Origin: Saccoglossus kowalevskii
Lineage: Eukaryota > Hemichordata > Enteropneusta > Harrimaniidae
DNA length: 64,000 nt
Direction of reading: 5' to 3'
NCBI RefSeq assembly: GCF_000003605.2
Contig: NW_003149268.1
Span: 412,059 to 476,058 of the forward strand
In this document: in pieces, positions 11,881-25,300 of the stretch
Layout of the letters: each line of letters starts with the position of its first letter
Position numbering within the stretch: position 1 is the first letter of the stretch
Notes under the pieces: generated by a model
Told to the model about the DNA's origin: nothing
Seen by the model: only the letters and a program-made list of their open reading frames with translations
Databases searched by the model: none
Program-made: the position numbers and the translations under genes

Positions 11881-12904
11881 AATTTCCCAAAAAATGTCAA
11901 GTAAGGAAATTGCCCTACAGCTACCCGGATCAACGTTTAATGTTGTCAATAATTCCATTTCAGTAATTATGCCATTTGGTATCTCTCGGGCAATCTCATT
12001 TGCCAAAATTTATTTCCTGAGTTCAAGTAAATTAACGAATAGTTCTGATATGCAAATTTATTGCATAAGCAAAAGGTTTTAAAATAATAATTTTGATTTT
12101 TTTTGTAAAAATATCGGGATACTATTATTGGTTGTACTATTGCGTCTAATAGTTAACCAAAACAGCTTAGAGTTATTAGTAGTTTGGGGTGAAATTAAAT
12201 TAGCTCTTTTGCTGTACAAACATTTAATTTTCTGAAAAAGGTTTGTTTGTAAATAGGTTATATTGTACCTTGATAAAATATACTTGTATTTGTTTTAAAA
12301 AACTTGATGGACGATATCTTTTATCATATGTCCCGTGGTGTGGTAGTATAAAGTCAATAGTGTTGATAGTAGAAATATTAGAAAAAGGTCTTGCTTTCAT
12401 GTTTTGGAAAAAAATTGAAATGTATAATGTTGTCAGAAATAACTGGTGGTTAGCTAAGGATTTCGTTCTTGTTAAATGTAGAGTGCTTGTAGACAGAATT
12501 ACCAGATGGATCAGATGAACCAGGTCTTTTATTAAACATTCATAACAATATCTCATACAAACAACACAATATTAGTGGTCACTTTATCAGCTGGGACAAT
12601 CACATACTTGTCATGCAGAGAATTAATAGCATTGCTTAAGTTCAAAGTGTGGTAAACTGTGGACGTTTGTGGCGGTATATAGGCACTACAAAGGAGGACA
12701 ACATTCTCTATATTGAACAGCCACTCTTATAATAATAATAAAATCACATTATTGTAACAAGTATAGATATTACGTATTCATATATGCAGTCCTTAATTCA
12801 TAAACATCTGACACAAATCGACCACGTTTTGGTATTGATCTTACTATTGTTCGACCAAAAACAGTATAACTAGAAAACTTTCCGTGATTGTACAGTGTCA
12901 TTTT
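11881..12904. other. AT-rich stretch between LINE fragment and tandem duplication
   Basis: This may include more of the LINE on the minus strand, since it lies upstream of the reverse transcriptase blocks, but I recognise no endonuclease motif. Overlapping ORFs on both strands at 12224-12556 have no similarity I can name. It is followed at about 12905 by a return of 94-bp-type sequence, so the whole 11460-12904 segment may be an insertion into formerly continuous repeat DNA. Confidence 0.4.
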
Positions 12905-14815
12905 GTGGTAAAACTATCTGTGTGCAGTGACTGAAATGGGTGCCTATCAATCCATTAGATTGCACCATGGCATTGTGGGACACAACTGTATGTGTCGTGA
13001 AAAACACTGCTACCTATACTAAATTCAAGGGATTACCTCACGTCATTGTTGATCGCCATAAAATGATTATATGTGTTGTACCCAAAGATTGCTTTATAGA
13101 CGTATCCCTAGTATTCTACCGTGGAATTGTGGGACGCTATTATATGTGTTGTGAACGAGGATGTTTCAAGATTGTAATTCGAAGCGGAATTTTATTAAAG
13201 CAAATACAAAAAAGAGTTGATGAAACTACTTTCTATGATGAATTTCAAGATTTACAATTTTACTAATTTTGAAAATAATTTAGACCATACACGCTCAATT
13301 ATAGGTAAACCTTCAAAGTCTCTCTGGAAAGACAATAAATTTCCAATAATTTTGTTTAAAATGTACGCTAGTGCCCGGGCCAAAGTTTATGTACCAATTC
13401 AGAGTCTGCTTCTATGTTTTTTACTGGTTTTTATTCTATACATAGTTTTATGGCGGATATTTTATTACTGGCCTGGCAGCTTTTATGTGTAGTACACCCG
13501 TCCTACCACCATCACGTCACGTTTCACGTGTCATATTTCACGTGTTGTCAGAATACGTGCTCTGTCCCAGGCTGGTACGTAGAGACGCACGCTCTTGGAA
13601 TCGCAACCTCAGCCTAATCGATTTCTATTGTGGTTGGTAGTGTTGTTGAAAGAGGGGTCGTCGGGGATTGAACTGACCAGTGACTTCATGGGGAAAAATA
13701 AACAAACAAAAAAAACAACAACCTCGATTACAAAAATAACAACCGAAATCCATTGTCTGGATATTATATTTGAATATCACTAAAAAATGGCAAGATGAAT
13801 TCTACAATGAATTCTCTAATGTAAAATAATTATGGTTTGAATTATGTATATAATTTGTATAACTCCTAAAAAAATAACGAACAAACAAATGAAAAGATTA
13901 CGTCAATTCAAAGGTGTACCTGTCAATCCCTGGGACTGCACCATGGCATTGTGGGACACCATTATCTGTGTTGTGGAAAAGATTGCTTTCCAGATTGAGA
14001 TTCAAATGGGTACTTGTCAATCCCTGGGTTGTACCATGGCATTGTGGTGCAAAAAGGTACCTATCAATTCAAGGGATTACCTCACGCCATTTTATGTGTT
14101 GTGCCCAAAGATTACTTTATAGACGTATACCTGGTATTCTACCGTGGTATTGTGGGACGCCATTATATGTGATGTGAACGAGTATGTTTAGATTGAAATT
14201 GAAAGCGGGATTTTGTTAAACCCAATTTAAAAAAGAGTTGATGAAATAATGAATTTTTTCAAGATTTACAATTTTACTAATTTTGAAAATAATTTTGACC
14301 ATACACGCTAAATTAGAGGTAACATTTCCACTGTTTAACAAAATATGTACGCTAGTATCCGCGCCGAAATCCACGTACGAATTTAGAGGCTGCTTCTATG
14401 TGTGTTCTACTGGTTTCTATCATATACGACATGTTAATACTGACATGGTATCTTCTATCTGCAGTACACCCGTCCTATCACCATCACTTCACTTCATTGG
14501 CTCCACGTGTTACCTGTTTCACGGTACGGTTTTGTCAGAACACGGGTTCTTTACCAGGTTGGTGATGCAGATTCTCGAACCTCAGCCTCGACTAAATAAA
14601 TTTTTATCGAGGTCGGTGGTGGTTTTGTAATAGAGGTCGTTGGAGGCCGAACTGGCCAGTGTACTTAAAAAATTACCAAACAAGACCCATAGTGTGGATA
14701 TATTTGAATACATTGTTGTACTACTAACAATAACAAGATGAATTCTACACTGTTCTCTAATGTAACCCCTAAATAAATAACGAACAAACGAACAATGAGA
14801 TTATGTCAATTCAGT
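12905..14815. repeat. Two diverged tandem copies of a ~0.9-1.0 kb unit
   Basis: Copy A (about 12905-13900) and copy B (about 13901-14815) share a long series of landmarks in the same order: tcaagggattacctcacg, aaagattgctttatagacg, attctaccgtgg, aaagagttgatgaaa (13211 and 14232), tttacaattttactaatttt, atgtacgctagt, agtacacccgtccta, cctcagcc, and finally aataacgaacaaac (13873 and 14776). The offset falls from 1021 to 903 bp across the unit, so the copies differ by indels as well as many substitutions. The first part of each unit consists of degenerate 94-bp satellite monomers (ccatggcattgtggga, attatatgtgttgt). The rest is unique to the unit and has no recognisable coding content. Confidence 0.85.
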
Positions 14816-16164
14816 CATTGAGCTTATATCCCGTAGATGAACTAATCAAGCAAAGACATTTTGCTTCACGTCATGTGATTCCAGTAATATATTATAGTCT
14901 CGTCTCGGGACCACGACATTTTACAATTGTCGTAAATTTGGTCGAGAAAGCCGATAATGCAAAGGGAACTAATTTACTAATCTCTCGTTAAGATCAATTT
15001 ATTAATTACAATTATTGTTCAGCTCAGCGAACGTCATAAATCGCATATTGTGCCAGGGTGATATCAGTTTCAACCTCTGTGCGATCTTTTCAGTACCCTA
15101 TAAATGGAGACAATACTATGCACCAAAACAACCTGTCATTTTTTTTTTACTTAACTCGTACGCGACTATATTTCGATGATCGACTTCAAACATGTGTATT
15201 GGCATGGGGGGGGGGATAATTATGCAAATGAAAACAACATTTCGCGGAACTTCGATATCGTATTCTGGGTGTGCCCACGTGATGATGTAAACAAATGATT
15301 CTTTTGGAAAGAATAATTGTGATGTTCAAAAAATAACGTACATCAGTAATATGTCTTATGGAGGTGGTGGCGATGGTATATGTGGGTGTGGAGGGGGTGG
15401 TACAGTCAGCGAGAGAAGATAGTTTATATACATTATTATTGTGATTTTATATAACGGATTTTATGCATCCGCGCGTGTGGATGTACGTTTTTTTTCTGTT
15501 AGTGTAATTGACAAAAAGATTACACAGTATATTTATTATGAACGTTATAGTATAAAGGGAAGAATAATTGACAGCAGTAAGAGGGACCAGCTTAAATACG
15601 TCGTGTTCCGGGTACTTTGGCTACTACAGGTCACGAATGTCCGCGGGTCGATCAGTTGTTGATTTCTCATCGCCTCGCTGTTCTTTATTTCACTTCACAG
15701 ATATATCACCGTATTCCGGGAATTTATTCTCAGCAGCGGGACCTGTTCAAGTTGATTTCAGCATCTCTCAGACACACTTTATCATTCAATAGTGCATGTA
15801 TGGCCAGCATACATACGTCACGGAGAGAGCGACCAGCATATTACGCACAAAAGCTATTTCTAGCTTCGTATTCACCATAGATACAAACGCATCATACGGC
15901 TCGTCACTAAAACACTGTAGTACACTATAATTAGGCACGAACGACAAAGTCCCGATTTTTTCTGCCTCTTGAGTTTTATACCCGGTGACATTTCGTTTGT
16001 CATGCAGAGAATTTTCTATGTTTTTTTTTTCTTTTCTTTTTTGTGATCGTGCACCAACAAAATATATATAACGGCACAACGGGACCCTCTCACTAAACGT
16101 TGCCGTTTTCTCTACACACACAAGCATAGACAAACATTACTTCGAGGCATAATAAACACGAGCT

Positions 16165-16174
16165 GTAGATGGCG
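16165..16174 (+). promoter_or_regulatory. CTCF-core-like word (gtagatggcg)
   Basis: Matches the SYAGRKGGCR core of the CTCF consensus. A second match in the same orientation (ctagatggcg) lies 184 bp on, at 16349-16358, and a third at 48343-48352. The words also overlap the YY1-type core (ATGGCG). Motif match only; binding is unproven. Confidence 0.25.
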
Positions 16175-16348
16175 CTATTTTGACATCGACAGTACTGAGT
16201 TCGACTGATTTTGTTCCTGCACCAGAGGAAATTTAAAAAGACACAATACGATTTAACCTCAGCATATGTTTTTTTCCCAATGTTAGTAATTGTTATCATA
16301 TCATGCTACTAATCGGGAAACCTCTGTTGTATCCGCTTTTTAACACGA

Positions 16349-16358
16349 CTAGATGGCG
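16349..16358 (+). promoter_or_regulatory. CTCF-core-like word (ctagatggcg)
   Basis: Same core as at 16165-16174 and in the same orientation, followed by gatttatttg. Motif match only. Confidence 0.25.
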
Positions 16359-19300
16359 GATTTATTTGTTCATCGTGTACAACTTGGTAATGTACACTAA
16401 ACTGCTTGCGCGTAGAACCCTTAGGCCAGGATTTGGTGGAAATCGAAAGCTCGGACACACGATATGGCCCGCATTTTTCCTACTTAGTCGTGTTGCTGTA
16501 CTAAAATATGCGTATTCATCATCCATGTGTTCAGACGAGCGTACTACCGCGTGTAGAAAACAAAACGAGTCGTTTTAATTATAATAATTACGGATGATTT
16601 AATGCAATGGGCATGGCGTGTTGATAAAAAAAACCACAGATGAAATATCGTCTATTTAACGCTACAAAATGGTACATCCTGTGCCAACTTTATTTAGAAT
16701 TCTCAATACTCTGGTAAAATCCGGGGTCCTGAAAACAACTTTAAAACCGCGCCACGTAGTCTCAGTGTGCCCGCATGTGATTGGTTGCCTGGGACGTGAA
16801 AGCAGTTATGTTACCATGATTCAAGGGTAGGCTAGGCAGGCCATATGGCTGAGTTGAGGGGTTGACCCGGGGTGGTGGCTTTTGAAAACAAATATCAGCA
16901 CTGGAAAAGAAAATGTGATTATCAATAACACACATCATAAACGTGAGTCACAATCATCGCAGAGTCATGGCGTATTACATTGCAGTGCTTACACCTAACG
17001 GCATCCAACATCTTGTCTTGGACGTTGTTTTCGTTTTATTTTATCTTTTACGGAGCTGCTACATGTAACACTGAAGCGGTTTTAAATAACGCGTTCTCCT
17101 AAATTGGTCCTTTCTGCTTGTGACGTTATATTTGCATGCGTACCCGGTTCTCTCTCTCGTTGTTACGGTAAAGATAATCTACCACACAGCATTTCCATCC
17201 AAAATACAGCTAATTTAAAGTAGTTTGACACGAAATTTGCAAAAAAGGAGCATACAGTCCCGCGAGAGCATTGACCACCCAGCAAAAAGTATGTTTCCAC
17301 CCACGACCATTCGGGCTTATCCTTATAGTGTTCAGATTATCTCGCGCAAAAATTGTCACATTTAAAAAAAATAAAACATGGAATTATATCGCCCGAACAT
17401 GTTTCTTGCATGATCACATTTAGATGAGAAACAATCAGGTAGTTTCCTCTTCCTGCAAAAACAAAAACAAAACAGTGTCAGTGATTTATAGGTGTATACG
17501 TATGCGTATGCGGGTGAAATATGAGGGATATTGCTTGTATCATGGAGGCCAGCACCAGCACAGACAGAAAGGTAAAATTTGAACAGAAAAAAAATAAAGC
17601 AGACGAACGTATACAAGTGTTCATTGTTAGGTGTATGTTCCAATATGGCGACGCCCGTCAAAGATTGCAAGCAACCAAATGATGGATCTATTTGGTGTGC
17701 TCATGATCCGATTCGGGCGATTTGCTATAGGCATAAATGATGGGGCTAATCTCCACATTTACAAAAATAAATCTTTTATCCTTTCCCAATATTTTGCTAG
17801 TAGACGAATTACACGAGAACAGGCCAACCGATGTACTGGGATCACATGGTCTTAGCATTAGTATCCTATTTATGCCAATATTCCGATTTGGGTGCAGCCA
17901 TCTTGGAAGCAGTGCTGACAATGCTATGGCAGTACTGACTTTTTTTTTTTTTTTTACCAAAGATGCTAGTTTTTCAGTCAATTCTAAATTCATCAATTTG
18001 TTGCTATTATTGCAACCACCATGAACCGCAAAATGTCTGAATATTTAAAAGTCGGTAGATGAGCAAAGAATTACGAAGCTTTCAAATGAAATACAATTTT
18101 TTTTATATCAGTTATTCTTTGTTGAAAGTGAAGCCAACTTTAAAAAAAAAAAACATGTTGTTGTTGTTGTTTTCGGAGATTTAGCATTATGGCATTCGTT
18201 ACGTGCCAGCATCGGTCACTGATGGTGTATAAGCGTACACCACATAGTACATAGGAGTGTTTCGTCAACATGCATGCTCTTGTCTGCCAGTCCGAGGAAC
18301 ATCATCCAGTCTATTATTTCAACATTCATTCGATAGCCATATATGCCATAAACGTTATGTCTGTGCCCGGTATTACAATTCAATATGTCTGTTCCACTGC
18401 AAGTAAAAACTCGTTTCAACTTGTAGTTTCCCGACAAATGAGTTAGATAACAAATGTCCCAACCTTCACCTTAAAATGGTTTATTAATTTGGCCATAAGC
18501 AGTGAAAGTATACTTGCAACCTGTTGCACGCCGACTGCCGTATAAACGGACTGCATGTGTGTTTTCTTGAAGGTCCCAGCAAAAAAATACGTAGTCAAAA
18601 AGCCCCAGACAAGGGCACAGATTAAAAGTCATACACCCTTCCATCTAAAATTATGAACCAGTATTTTCAGGAAAATAATACCGCCATCGCTAAAACAGAA
18701 ATTAAGAAAAACTGTTATAATGTAAATTGGGCACTAGAGCAATATTCGAGTATGTCTCAGGAATCCAAGAAAAGTACTTCTCAAGTTTGTCCAAGTTTTT
18801 AATTAAAATACAGGATACAATAAATGCAATTATAAGTGTGTCGGTATGAATAACGGTATGAAAACCCTGAGAGGATTTGTATTTGTTAATGCACCACTCA
18901 TTTTCACTGTGACTTTGCAGGGCTGGGCTTTTACAACACATATCTCAACTCATATGAAATTGTACATTAATTACAGCTTGTTACATTTCTCGCGTCTCGT
19001 CTTTTTTGTCTGTTTCCATGGTCCATGACTTCTTTCTATTGTGATATTGTTACCATTCACCCTGGACCCCTTTTTTTTATAGATTTGCGGCCCGCATTTC
19101 AAAAACATATCTTGAAGAAATCCATGGTATATTTTGATTAAGTAAACTTATTAATTAAGATTAAGTCTTATTAAATATAGATATGTATACAGAACATTTT
19201 TTTCGGTTCACTGTCCAGCTCCACCCGTTCGTATCATACTGCAAAAGTCTATTTTGAAACGAGCCATACTCTGTTGACCATTTTCAGTGAAAATCTGTTG

Positions 19301-22300
19301 GAGAAATATTTATTATTGAATTCATTGTAAAGAATACTCCACGATATGTTTTTTTTTCAGGTTTAAATCCAGCAAAGTTGTTTAATATGACATTATCGTG
19401 TATATAACTTATATAATGCTCTAACTAAACTGTAAGTATGGACACTCGGTCCTGATATGCTGGTTAAGAACACGTGGTTACAATTCTGTGATTTAAATTA
19501 TACCTCTGAAAGATTTGTTGACATGATAACACTGGAGAATAAAAACAAACTGAAGAAAATGTCTCTACTGGGGTCAATATCTTTGTGTTCAGTGAGTAGT
19601 GCCTATTTCACAAAGTCACCCCGCCTGAATCGATCGCATCACGTCACTTCACACTACCATTTCTAACGTTACCGCAATTTTGTTGAGGAATTTGACCAAA
19701 GTATTGACCTGTGGCGTATTTTCACGGTATTTCAAAAGTCGCAAGCAACGATGAGCCGCCGACCCAGTCTCAGGTGTGTAGGAACTCCGTGTCCCCGGCT
19801 ACTTTTACGTACTCAACCACAGCTGTTTTGTTGATTTCTTTAAAAAGTACATATTTACCAGCAGTAACCTCCTAGCCGGCTTCTATAGAAGAAATACATA
19901 CAACGTGTGTGTCGTATTCACTCCGACACGAACGTCTTCACAATGTATTTATTTCATCAAATCTACTGGGTCAACAATGAGAATCAACATGTAAACAGTA
20001 CCAGTTCAGATACTCTGTCCAGTAAACGCATTGCACGAGCACGAAAATAAACTAACAAGGAACAATCAGTCTTCTAACTTAGCACATTTCCTGGGGGACA
20101 TGGCAGCGGCAACGAAACAACACTTTCACTGGAATGTGTGTTCTTTTCGCGTCGGAGGTAATAGAAATGATAATGAAGATGAAGAAGATTATGATGATAA
20201 ATGCCCGGACACATCGGAGAAATGTGATTTTACATCACGAGAATGCGAAGTTATTTTTTTTACGTTCTCGAATTGTGTTGCCTTTTCTAATTAGAGACGA
20301 AAGGGGATTACATGACCAAATTGATAAGTTGGAAATTGTTTTCTCGTTTTGAGGAGTTTGGGCTTTTGCGTCAATACGTGTCATGAATGCATAACGTTCC
20401 TGAATTGCAAACCATTGATCGCAGCGAAATCGTAATAGAGGGTTTGTGATCGTGATATCACTTTCAATCTCTGGTAGTGCCGATCAAATGAAATTACATT
20501 TTTCAAAAGCTTTTTATTCTAGGCGTTCAGAGGACTCTTACACTGCACGTTTTTTTTTTAAATGCTGCATGAATGTAAAAATATGTTTAACATCACTCGG
20601 AATAATCAGTATATGATGGGTTCTGTTGTTTGTGGGTTGAAAGCTTATTACCGCCATGGGGAGACTATAAATTGCATGGTTACAACCCGAGAGGGGGGAG
20701 GGTTTCGATTTCAAGTCGTTTTTGAAATTTAATAAATGTACTGTAAGTTTGTGGTGGATATGGTAATTGGCTGCTGTAAGGCACACTATTTCTAGCAAGG
20801 AAAGCATTGACGGGTATATCCCCGCACCCCGCATATAGAAGTTTCTGGCGACTTGACAGATATACCCAGAGTGCTAATTGAATTACTTACACGTTATGTC
20901 TCCTTCATTTATTTGTATACACCGCGAAACAGTAGGGTCACCATCATCTTCTGATAGGTTGTTTTGCTGGAGTCAGCTAAGCATGTTCATTGCGTGTTTG
21001 GGTTGGCGAGTAGTTGAACAACAGCTCATTTGGCTGACAGGAGCGTGTTTGTTTGTTTATCTACTTGTAAGTGAACATGACGTACCAGTATATCATAATG
21101 GTTTTGCATGGCCGGGATAATTGTGTACTAGTATGATGTTTGTACATGTCACAGAAGCTCGCTTTACACTACGGCCTCTTAATATAGACGAGATCACACA
21201 TAGCCACTGGCAAGATTCGGTTTCACAGCGACAATGAAGAGGAGATCGACCCCCATCTCCTCACGACGAGACTATTAAATAACTAATCGATTTATTTTTC
21301 AATTTGCGAATAAAAAAAAAAGAAGAAATTGCATAAATCAACACATCCAGTAAGTACACAACTGTTTGAATCCGTAAAAGTAATAAAAACAAAAGAAAAA
21401 AAACAAATCAAGTACGGGAAGCACGCGGCCGTATATACTAGTAGTACACACTAGTACTAGTAGCTGTTTCTTATATTGGTAGTCATCGATAAACATAAAA
21501 CAGCGGTCAAGCTAATCTATTGATAATCTGAATCGAAAAAAAAATAAAAGCGACAAAAGCGAACAATTCAGATTGGCGTACTACAAAAAACAGGGATAAT
21601 TGCTAAAAATAACTAGCGAATATAGACAAAAAGTGTCTTTTAAATTCATGGTATCCGGACAGTATCACATGAAGGGGCTCTTCGTCAAACTGCTTTGCAA
21701 ATTCCATTCCATATTTAGAACGCCAGTTGACAATACCCATTTAATCCGGAACAAGGTAAACCAAACAAATAAATTCAGTAGAAAATAAAACAAACAAGAT
21801 AAAAAATAGTAAACAAGCAATGTTGATATGTGAACATATTCTATACAAGAATAATCGTTCTTCACTGATTCACCGGTAGATTCCATGATCGTGACAGCAA
21901 GCTTCGACATGACATGACATCTTATTAGCTGTGACAAAATAAAATAACGCCGACGATTTTTGAACTTTTTTGAACGCTATCCATGAAGAAAGACGGCCCG
22001 GGACATGGTTTACAACTGTTCTTGCTACTATGATGTTCGTCCAAACCTGGCATAATTATTCGACAAAAAGCAAATGGGATATCTATCTAGCGCCTGAATT
22101 GGCATCGCGTAGCTCTTCAGGGTAAAACTATGAGAATACTAGTAGCTTGTGTATGATCTTTGAAGTCGCGATAAAGGTATAGAAGCAAGGTCACGTGAAC
22201 GCAGTGACGCAATCATAAGACCATGAGTCGACGCATATTAATTGCAAATAGGAAATCGATCTTATTCCAACCTACTAAATAAACTTTTGTGTTAGGAAAG

Positions 22301-25300
22301 AGAAAAAAATCTCCTTTATCTTAACATCCTAGGACAATTGCGGTTGTGTTTTATAGTGAAGCATAAATCACTACATTGTGTACTTGTGAGGCAATTGTAA
22401 TATCCCGTCATCTATTTGCCGCACTGCATCTTTCTGACGAGGTCGAAACTCTATTAACGAAATCACTCCTTTTAAAACTTTACTAAACACCACCTCACCT
22501 CTCTCTTTCTCTCTCACTCTCGCTTTCCCGATGTCTACAAAACACGACCGATGGCGCAAATCGTCCTCTGATAAAACCACTTATAAAATTCCGCAAACAT
22601 CTTATCCACGGCATCCTGAAAAAATCGATTCAATCAATAGCCACAAAGTAATAAATAACAACAAACAAGACCCGACATCAAAACTTCAAGAGGCTTTATG
22701 GGAGATCAAATCTTCTATGTGCACTGCCCAACCGTACAGTACTAATATTGAAATTATTCGCGGCGATTACGCGTTAGTCCAACACGGTGTAGGATAAATG
22801 AATGGCATCAATGGACCTCGTTAGAAGATTAGTTTGAAAGATGAAATCATTTGAAACAGACGTGCAGCGCGACCAATTTTAATCAGACTTCGGTCTATCT
22901 TTGATTAGGTGGGGCATCATACTGATCCAGGCTGCTTAGATGGTATATCGTAATTGGTTTCTCCGCCATAAGGTGTGATTCCTATCTCTATGTGTACACT
23001 TTTCAATTCCCAATTTCTAGTTAAACTTTTAAACGTGTGGATTTGCCGTAATAAATTGCATATATTGATATAATGGAGTGGAGTGGGTCGGTGATACGTG
23101 CATCGGCCTCGTTCTCGTGCCAGTGTGTAATTTTCTCTCTCTCGTTACTAAATGCGAATACCGGGAGTACTTTAAGACTGGTCGGGCGCAGTGGAAGTTC
23201 AAATTTGCTTGTTGCAGCTGCGCAGCGTAACCTTGCTTCTTTACGTATGGTTGTCAGTTTTGATACCGTAACAGCCGTAGAATTGGCTACAATGTTATGA
23301 TGAAGTACAAAAAACATCCAACAACATGCTTTCACATTCGAATTCGTTTTGATACACGATTTATGCTACAACAGTTTCGTTTGGAAGATTAAACCGCCAC
23401 CAATGCCAATGCAATCGACGTACTAGTATTTTAACTAAGTGACAATTCTACTATACAACGACATAGTCTTTTTTTTATTGAATCATGTTTTAAAAATAGG
23501 CAAATGCTTTCAGTCTCTGAAAGTCTAAGTTAGAAAGTTGAAAAGACGAGAACATTGGGAGACGGGACATAGACAATAGATGATGGATGTACGAGTCGGC
23601 CTCTAAAACAATACTTTCAGAAACAAAATAAAACGCCGAATCCTGTAACAGGAACCCAGACGGAATATCTTCAGGTGTTTGCCTACAGCGTGATGGTTCA
23701 CTTCTTTCTGCGCCATTCAACGCGTATGTCGGAGTGCAGTCAGCACCATCACTCAACGTGTTCGCAACGCTGTATTCAGAGTGCAAAGGTCACGGCTGAC
23801 TTATCAATCTCCCCGCCCAGTTTTCGCACCTTTCGGCGTTCGCAATACAAATACATCTCAATGAGGCGCGAAAAACATAACTGAGAACCACTGTTAATCT
23901 GGCGGTTTTAGTACTAATTGTTTAATATTTCACGCAAATATACTAAACGGCCCTATTTTTTTTTCGTTGACGGTAGGGTTGTCTAATATAATGTCATGTA
24001 TATGTTAGTATGACGCGATCGTTCCAATTCTGAAGATTTTTTTTAGAGACGCCAACGTTGTTCGAATAATATTCCAGACACGGTCGCGTCAACAACGGTT
24101 TCTTCCGGTGTTTACTAAGAGATTTAACGGATCAAAAGCGCTAGTTGCTCCACAGTCCACATGTGGCATCCAGACAGGGGACTTAGCGCAGATGATGCTC
24201 GAGAAAAAGTTGCATTCAATGGATCGGTAGAGCGCTAATACACAGCTGTGTGTACAAAGTTTTAGGGGGAGGCGGTAACTCGGCAACTTGGCAACGTATA
24301 AGTAGCTTAGAGGTGACCTATCGCCAACAACATATTCCGGCCATAATTAAAAAAAAAGATAGCAACCAATCGAATCATAAATAAAAAGGATTGGAAATAT
24401 GTTGGCGCTGAGTTTGATGGAAACTTAAAATTGTGTTTTTGTGATCGTTGAGAAGGGGAGGGGTGGAATAATTGTTTTATTGGTTGTGTGTTTATTCAAA
24501 AATATGGTATATTATTATTACTTACCAGATACGCCCACGTAGTAAAATTGGTGCTGCAGGAAATATTGTGACTGGGCTTACCGATAATTAGGGTATAATT
24601 GATATGATTTAATAGAATGTCTGCCGCTTCCAGCTCAACTTTTGAAATGTGTGCCTATTGCATCAATATGACCACAACGATGTGCGACTTTGAATTGATA
24701 CGAAATGTGATCTGGTAGTTAAAAAAATAAAACGTGTTTTCTATTTCCATAAACCGCCCCCATATTCTAATGAAATGGCAACAACAACAAAATTCTCCTA
24801 CAAATATCCACACCTGGGACCTCCAGCAAAAAATACATTGAATTGCATTCTCATAGTCAATAGTGAGTGTGAAGCGACCAGTGCATGTCAAATTGTATTC
24901 AACTTTTTCAAGCAAGCATGTCGAGCACTCTCGAAGGTGGCAATTGCGAATAAAAAATGGTTTACTGTGATGACAGAATCTGAATGTGTAGACACAATCA
25001 TCTGTTAAACATGCTGCGATGACAGGTCACTCATTAATCAAAACTGCCTCACAGTTTAGTTAAACAGTATGCGAATATGTGTTTAAGTAACAGACCTGAT
25101 AAAGTCCCCCACCTTTATTACAAACGAATCAGGAATACAATGCCATAGGGTACTGCCACTACTGACAAACGTTATCACCCTGGTTTTGACTTTCTAGCCC
25201 ATTCACGACAAATCATGGAAAAAACTAACACTATGGTGTCAATAGACTTTACGACCCAATCGGTCCATTCTTTTCTTCTGCCCTCTTGTTCTCCAAGGTG

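Noticed and set aside
12224-12556. 110-aa ORF on the minus strand and 91-aa ORF on the plus strand over the same bases
   Set aside because: Neither shows a motif I can name; possibly part of the LINE, but unsupported.
13590-14590. B-box-like words (ggttgcgattcc and ggttcgagaatc on the minus strand) in the two tandem units
   Set aside because: Interesting because both copies carry it, but no A box or cloverleaf could be found, so a tRNA-derived origin is not supported.
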